A stretch of DNA of 11,187 bases, from NCBI GenBank assembly GCA_934293005.1, contig CAKQYA010000047.1, positions 1-11,187 on the forward strand. Reading direction: 5' to 3'. This stretch comes from an uncultured Bacteroidaceae bacterium (GTDB taxonomy: Bacteria; Bacteroidota; Bacteroidia; Bacteroidales; Bacteroidaceae). Shown in pieces: positions 7,406 through 11,187 of this stretch. Within the stretch, counting starts at the first letter, position 1; each line of letters opens with the position of its first letter. Under the pieces are notes generated by a model, which worked only from the letters and a program-made list of their open reading frames with translations, was not told where the DNA came from and did not search any database. The translations under genes were made by a program, and so were the position numbers.

Positions 7406-7730
7406 CTTACTCTCTTTTTTTGACGAATTAATTCGGTTTTGCCACAATGCAACTTTACCAGCTAATAAAGTTTTGTGCCTCGTCTGTCAATATGAGTTTG
7501 GACGAATTTTCTCTAAAAACAACCCTCAGAGAGGGCATCAAGAACTGATGTGAATGGAAAAAATCATGACATGGAAGTGGTCAAACACATGTGTGGCATC
7601 ATGACAATTCTCAAGAACGTAACCGATGAATGCGGCAGGCAAGTATGTTGCAATGTACTTTTACGGATAGATACTCCTCTCTGTTTTTACTTTGATGCTT
7701 GCATTTATTCCTGATTTGTCCGCATATGCT

Positions 7731-7876
7731 GATATTCTGTTTGTATTTTGGCTAATGTGCTTGCGAATTTCAAAAAAAACTTTCCATTTTTTTGACATTA
7801 CCGCAAAATTGTCTAACTTTCGCTCGCTTTTCGAATGGGAGGCGCACGCGACAAGCGAATAGAACTTTTACAGACC
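7731..7876 (+). promoter_or_regulatory. Decayed copy of an rRNA-type promoter/leader
   Basis: This segment parallels 11044-11187 over its whole length. It starts with gatattctgt, then has TTTG (7791-7794), exactly 19 nt, TAACTTTC (7814-7821) and a leader containing TCGCTTTTCGAA and GCGACAAGCGAAT. The -7 element has TTTC where TTTG is expected. The downstream boxA-like TCTTTGACAGA of the intact copy reads ACTTTTACAGA here. No rRNA or tRNA follows within the next 400 nt, so it is probably a relic, or else the promoter of an unrecognised transcript. Confidence 0.6.
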
Positions 7877-8285
7877 GCAAAAAGCTAACAAGACAGGACT
7901 GTGCTGAGAGCGTTGCTCAGTCGAGTGAGATGTCAATTCAAAATGTAGGCATACGAGGATAAGTTGGAGAGCCTGGCCAAGACAAATGAGCCTTACACAT
8001 TATATTATATATATGCTGTGAGCATACAGTAGTCTAAAACCTTAAATTAGCTGCCCCTTTTTCACTTTTTCTTTCGAAGTGTTTTCATTGTGCGAGCACA
8101 TGCTATGCGTTGTGAAGTTTTTGAAATCCGTGAAGCTTGTTTCCCCGTATGTCGGATGATTCTTTATCTGAGTTTTAAGCAGCACTAAGGTAAGTGGGTT
8201 TCTTGGCATGCGTAAGCATCGGGCAACTTGTTTGTGTCCAATGACATGTTTTTGAGAAATCATAAGTCTGCTAATTAAAGGTAAC

Positions 8286-8879
8286 ATGAATAAGAAAACC
8301 ATCATCATGTTCTTGCTCGCCCTTGTCGCAGCGACAGGGCAGGCACAGAAAATTAAAATGAACGAACCATCGTTCTGCGACTATCTGCCTCTGCTTAACG
8401 CCAATGGCTACGTGACATACAGTTTTGATACGAGGAAATTGAAAGACACAGAGGTTGACGTCGTTGTCATGGAGTATGTGCAAGGTGAAGAACCGAGGAA
8501 TGTCCTCGACTTCGACATAAATATGAGTATCGGCAAAAAACTTGTCATTGGTTTCATGCCATCTGGCAACGATTCAATAGCTAATTACCTCTTCCATTTC
8601 AGCGATGGAGAGTTTGGCGGTAGACTCAATCTGAAACCGATATTTGATCCAAGAATACCTGATAAAAAGCATTATGTCTATGCATCGCGTCCTTTTGAAC
8701 TTGCTGCTTCTTCTGAGAAGGGAAAGTTCGTTCCGCTCGTCCTGTATGGCTCTTGGTGGTATGATCAAGATGCAGGAACCTTCCGTTTTTGTGGTGACAA
8801 CGAAATCAAGCTTGACTTCTCGTCAGACATTTTGAATTTCATTCCTCATTATTTCGTCCTTGGAATTAAAATAAAGTAG
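8286..8879 (+). CDS. Small secreted protein of unknown function (possibly DUF5041)
   Basis: The 197-residue protein has a clear signal peptide (residues 1-20, LLALVAATGQA|Q). No lipobox is present, so it should be soluble in the periplasm or exported further. The mature part contains no membrane segment and no enzyme motif I can name. It looks beta-rich, with conserved-looking aromatic stretches (YVTYSFDTRKL, KHYVYASRPFEL, FVPLVLYGSWWYD, FRFCGDNEIKLD). From memory this resembles a Bacteroidales-only family labelled DUF5041, but I cannot confirm that. It is followed after 5 nt by a TlpA-like gene, so the two are almost certainly one operon. A shared role in envelope redox or maturation is inference from that linkage only. 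The single mature cysteines (about residues 31 and 170) could be substrates of the partner. Confidence 0.75.
   Translation: MNKKTIIMFLLALVAATGQAQKIKMNEPSFCDYLPLLNANGYVTYSFDTRKLKDTEVDVVVMEYVQGEEPRNVLDFDINMSIGKKLVIGFMPSGNDSIANYLFHFSDGEFGGRLNLKPIFDPRIPDKKHYVYASRPFELAASSEKGKFVPLVLYGSWWYDQDAGTFRFCGDNEIKLDFSSDILNFIPHYFVLGIKIK
8317..8344 (+). repeat. 28-nt direct repeat in signal-peptide codons (copy at 8916-8943)
   Basis: The two segments are identical and encode the same ALVAATGQA signal-peptide end in both genes of the operon. The repeat contains the inverted pair TGTCG-cag-CGACA, flanked by CCC and GGG, so each mRNA can fold a small hairpin about 40-60 nt after the start codon. Confidence 0.85.
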
Positions 8880-8884
8880 AAACA

Positions 8885-10849
8885 ATGTGCAAGAAAATTA
8901 TCATCTGCATCTTGGTCGCCCTTGTCGCAGCGACAGGGCAGGCGCAAGTGAAATCGGGTCTTGACCTCTGTCTGAGGGACGAGGCAACGGGAGAATGGCT
9001 CATCGGACTGTTTGATGAGTATGCCATCTACGACTGCGACTATTGGAACTATGCCGAGGTCGGGAAAGACCGTGTGGTGCTGACCAATGATGGACAACGT
9101 AAGGAGGTGCGGCTGAAGAAGAATTCTGTCGTTATTGATGGGGTGAAGCATAAGACGTCGGTGCTGACCTCGAGGTTTGTGCCCGACTACCCTGTGGCGG
9201 ACGAGACTCCATTTGACACAACGATATTTGATAAGGAGCAGGAGGCAACCTTGCGTGTGGTGCACCGAAGCGGCAAGGCTGGTATCAGCGTGGAAACGAA
9301 ATTCGACCGTATGGTGGAAGATGATATGAAAAGCTATGCCGCCAATAGCGACTCTCTTGGACGGTATGAGGAAAAAATACCACTTGCATGTCAGACTGGC
9401 TCGATGATACTCACCCAGGCCACTCCAGGCATATACCGCTTAAACAATTGGGTGTGGATTCCTTATGTCATCGCGCCAGCCGACAAGTTGCTGTTCTTTG
9501 TTGATGACATTGGTGGACGGATCTACGTAATGGGAAAATCGGCTCGCATGGTCAACGAGTTTCTGAATCATCCTCTGTATGGATACGACATGGATTATGA
9601 CGAGCGTAAGGCTATGGATGTTCCACAGTTTATCAACGCTTATGATAAAGCGCTGCAAACTTTCACCCAGTGTCGCGACTCCATCCTCTTGGAACATCCG
9701 TTGATTTCCAAACGCTACAAGGATTATACGGCAAACATGTCGATGTCGTTCTTTGCCTTCGATTTGGGACAACTGAGATTCAATCGCAGCAAAGTGAAAC
9801 GCAAGGAAATCATAAGCGAGGCAATACGCCGCAACTTGTTCTGCTTCGATGTCCCTTTCATGGTGTTAAATCGCTACCGCGGATTTATTGACGACATCTG
9901 TGCGGCTGCCATCCATGAATATTGCATGATTGGCAGCGGTGTTCCCTTTTTGCAAAACATCTTGAAAAAAGCCAGCGAAGGTCGCCTTAAACTATCCGAA
10001 GAAGAAAAGAGTCTCATTGAAAGTGAAATGCCAGCGGAGGCGGCCATAGAAGTGCCTTCACGCGAATCGCTCGATTCTGCTGGCATCTGGATGGAGGGCT
10101 TTTATCTCACCGATACCTTGCAGGCTATGTTTGAAAGTCGCCCCGAATTGTTCAACGAGATTCGTCTCTATAACAAACAAAGGGAGATTCAGGCTGTCGA
10201 CTCGCTTCTTAATCTGCAGCCCATGCTTCGCGAGATTGCCGTGGCTCGCCTGATACAAAAAAGACTCAAGCAGAAAGTGACGCCGCTTGATGACAACGAG
10301 TTGCTGATTCTACGTGAGAACGTGAGGCGGCCATATATTCTCGAAACCGTACTGAAAAGTAACGACAAACTGATAGCTTCACGCAAAGCCGCCGAAGCCA
10401 TCGTCACGCCAGACCCTCGACCTTTGGCCGAGCTCACCGATGGTGAAGACATCTTTCGAAAGATAGTGGAGCCCTATCGTGGTCGTTTTGTTTACCTCGA
10501 CGTGTGGGGAATTTGGTGCACCCCATGTAAGGAGATGATGAAATATGTGCCGCAGATGAAGGAACAACTCAAAGATCTTGATATCGTATATCTCTATCTG
10601 GCCAACCACAGCAATGAGAAAGCGTGGAAAACTGCCATTGCACAATTCCACCTCATTGGCGAGAACTGCATACACTACAATCTTCCCGACAAGCAACAGA
10701 GTGCGCTCGAACGTTATATCGGTGTTGGCGGCTATCCCACATACAAGATTGTTGCTCCCAATGGAAATCTGCTGCCGGCAAATGCTCCGCGTCCCAATAA
10801 CCCGGAAGCCATCAGATATATGATAGAAGAGTTGATCAACAGCAAATAG
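8885..10849 (+). CDS. Periplasmic TlpA-like thioredoxin-fold protein
   Basis: The 654-residue exported protein has a signal peptide at 1-20 (ALVAATGQA|Q, no lipobox). The C-terminal about 130 residues form a TlpA/ResA-type thioredoxin domain: FVYLDVWGIWCTPCKEMMKY with redox pair Cys545/Cys548, and the cis-proline loop GGYPTY with Pro618. Such domains usually reduce disulfides in exported proteins. The 500 residues before it are not a domain I can name: a beta-like start (LDLCLRDEATGEWLIGLFDE) and a long, probably helical middle (about 230-520). This arrangement, with a large unknown N-terminal part and a terminal TlpA domain, is common in Bacteroidales. It starts 5 nt after the stop of the small secreted protein and shares its signal-peptide DNA. 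A weak AT-rich hairpin (10844-10864) overlaps the stop codon; no strong terminator is seen. Confidence 0.88.
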   Translation: MCKKIIICILVALVAATGQAQVKSGLDLCLRDEATGEWLIGLFDEYAIYDCDYWNYAEVGKDRVVLTNDGQRKEVRLKKNSVVIDGVKHKTSVLTSRFVPDYPVADETPFDTTIFDKEQEATLRVVHRSGKAGISVETKFDRMVEDDMKSYAANSDSLGRYEEKIPLACQTGSMILTQATPGIYRLNNWVWIPYVIAPADKLLFFVDDIGGRIYVMGKSARMVNEFLNHPLYGYDMDYDERKAMDVPQFINAYDKALQTFTQCRDSILLEHPLISKRYKDYTANMSMSFFAFDLGQLRFNRSKVKRKEIISEAIRRNLFCFDVPFMVLNRYRGFIDDICAAAIHEYCMIGSGVPFLQNILKKASEGRLKLSEEEKSLIESEMPAEAAIEVPSRESLDSAGIWMEGFYLTDTLQAMFESRPELFNEIRLYNKQREIQAVDSLLNLQPMLREIAVARLIQKRLKQKVTPLDDNELLILRENVRRPYILETVLKSNDKLIASRKAAEAIVTPDPRPLAELTDGEDIFRKIVEPYRGRFVYLDVWGIWCTPCKEMMKYVPQMKEQLKDLDIVYLYLANHSNEKAWKTAIAQFHLIGENCIHYNLPDKQQSALERYIGVGGYPTYKIVAPNGNLLPANAPRPNNPEAIRYMIEELINSK

Positions 10850-11102
10850 TTTCGTAAGCTATTTCTGTGTGCATTGCATTGTCTTGCTGCCTCTTTTGTG
10901 TCATTCCCCGTCCTCCATTTCTTCGGGAAGCCTTCGGGAACCGTTCGGGATGCGCCCCCAGTCCCATGCGCCACGCACATTCACCCTCCCCGTGATTTTC
11001 CCCCAGCCGCCCTTATAGCCCTCTATTCCTGCATTCATTCACCGATATTCTGTCCTCATTCATTCAAAATCGCGTTTATCCTCAAAAAAGTTCCCCAAAA
11101 GT
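10850..11102. other. C-rich upstream region of the right-edge promoter, no gene
   Basis: About 250 nt of pyrimidine-rich, C-rich sequence holds no gene I can support. At 10922-10950 the heptamer TTCGGGA occurs three times at an exact 11-nt period, each able to form part of a C(UUCG)G-type hairpin. The stretch from 11044 has its counterpart near 7731. Confidence 0.5.
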
Positions 11103-11187
11103 TTTGCCGTTAAGCCAAAAGTGCGTACCTTTGCACTCGCTTTCCGAAAGGGAAGCCCAAGCGACAAGCGAATGGATCTTTGACAGA
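11103..11187 (+). promoter_or_regulatory. Strong promoter and leader, probably of an rRNA operon
   Basis: TTTG (11103-11106), exactly 19 nt, then TACCTTTG (11126-11133) is a consensus Bacteroidetes housekeeping promoter. The leader has a hairpin CTTTCC-gaaa-GGGAAG and the elements TCGCTT / AAGCGA. It ends in GGATCTTTGACAGA, a boxA-like sequence typical of pre-16S leaders in this group. The 16S gene itself would lie past the right edge, so the operon identity is inference. Confidence 0.65.

Larger units (their letters stand above)
7071..8285. other. 1.2-kb gene-free region rich in palindromes
   Basis: No reading frame over 60 codons looks like a protein. Besides the separately listed repeat, array and leader relic, there are several hairpins or palindromes. 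CACAA...AACTTTA with TAAAGTTTTGTG lies at 7443-7477, CCCTC-aga-GAGGG at 7523-7535 and ACACATGTGT at 7585-7594. An imperfect 20-bp palindrome lies at 7641-7660, CTGAG...CTCAG at 7904-7920 and TATGCT-gtg-AGCATA at 8012-8026. I recognise no tRNA, known ncRNA or riboswitch. I also find no good TAnnTTTG promoter for the gene at 8286. Confidence 0.6.

Noticed and set aside
8042..8308. 88-residue minus-strand frame upstream of the small secreted protein gene
   Set aside because: Its 5' part overlaps the real signal-peptide codons of the gene at 8286 and the translation shows no domain or signal features.
10844..10864. Terminator after the TlpA-like gene
   Set aside because: The AAATAG / CTATTT hairpin overlaps the stop codon, has only one G-C pair and lacks a T-run, so I do not call it.
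10874..11113. 79-residue open frame on the plus strand
   Set aside because: It has low-complexity Pro/His/Cys-rich composition from C-rich DNA and runs into the -33 region of the right-edge promoter; it is most likely a chance frame upstream of an rRNA operon.

Overview
The window looks like a Bacteroidales chromosome, most likely Prevotella/Segatella or a close relative. Four things point there. Promoters have the Bacteroidetes form (TTTG, about 19 nt, then TAnnTTTG). Start codons lack Shine-Dalgarno sequences and have A-rich leaders. Several genes begin with export signals of the ALVAATGQAQ type. An IS1380-family transposase remnant is of the Bacteroidales kind. The genus is inferred from these traits, not from a search.

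Left part (1-987): the first 21 codons of an exported protein run off the left edge on the minus strand. An AT-rich stretch follows, then a degenerate 5' fragment of an IS1380 transposase whose start codon reads ATA. Next comes a promoter for the large gene.

Centre-left (988-5245): one gene encodes a 1387-residue secreted GH29 alpha-L-fucosidase. Its catalytic part is followed by three tandem copies of a helical plus beta-sandwich unit and a C-terminal sorting-like tail. A strong bidirectional terminator separates it from the convergent genes to its right.

Centre (5272-7070, minus strand): an ECF sigma factor and, 5 nt after it, its membrane-spanning zinc-finger anti-sigma factor with a large periplasmic part. 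They form a two-gene envelope-signalling operon.

Gene-poor stretch (7071-8285): about 1.2 kb without a convincing gene but rich in structure. It holds a second partial copy of the repeat that also lies at the fucosidase end, and a 22-bp tandem array of palindromes in which the dyad centres covary. It also holds a decayed duplicate of the promoter/leader that ends the window.

Right part (8286-10849): a two-gene operon of a small secreted protein of unknown function and a 654-residue periplasmic TlpA-like thioredoxin protein (WCTPC). Both genes carry an identical 28-nt segment in their signal-peptide codons.

Right edge (10850-11187): a C-rich segment with a TTCGGGA triplet repeat, then a textbook Bacteroidetes promoter and leader that very probably belongs to an rRNA operon just beyond the window.
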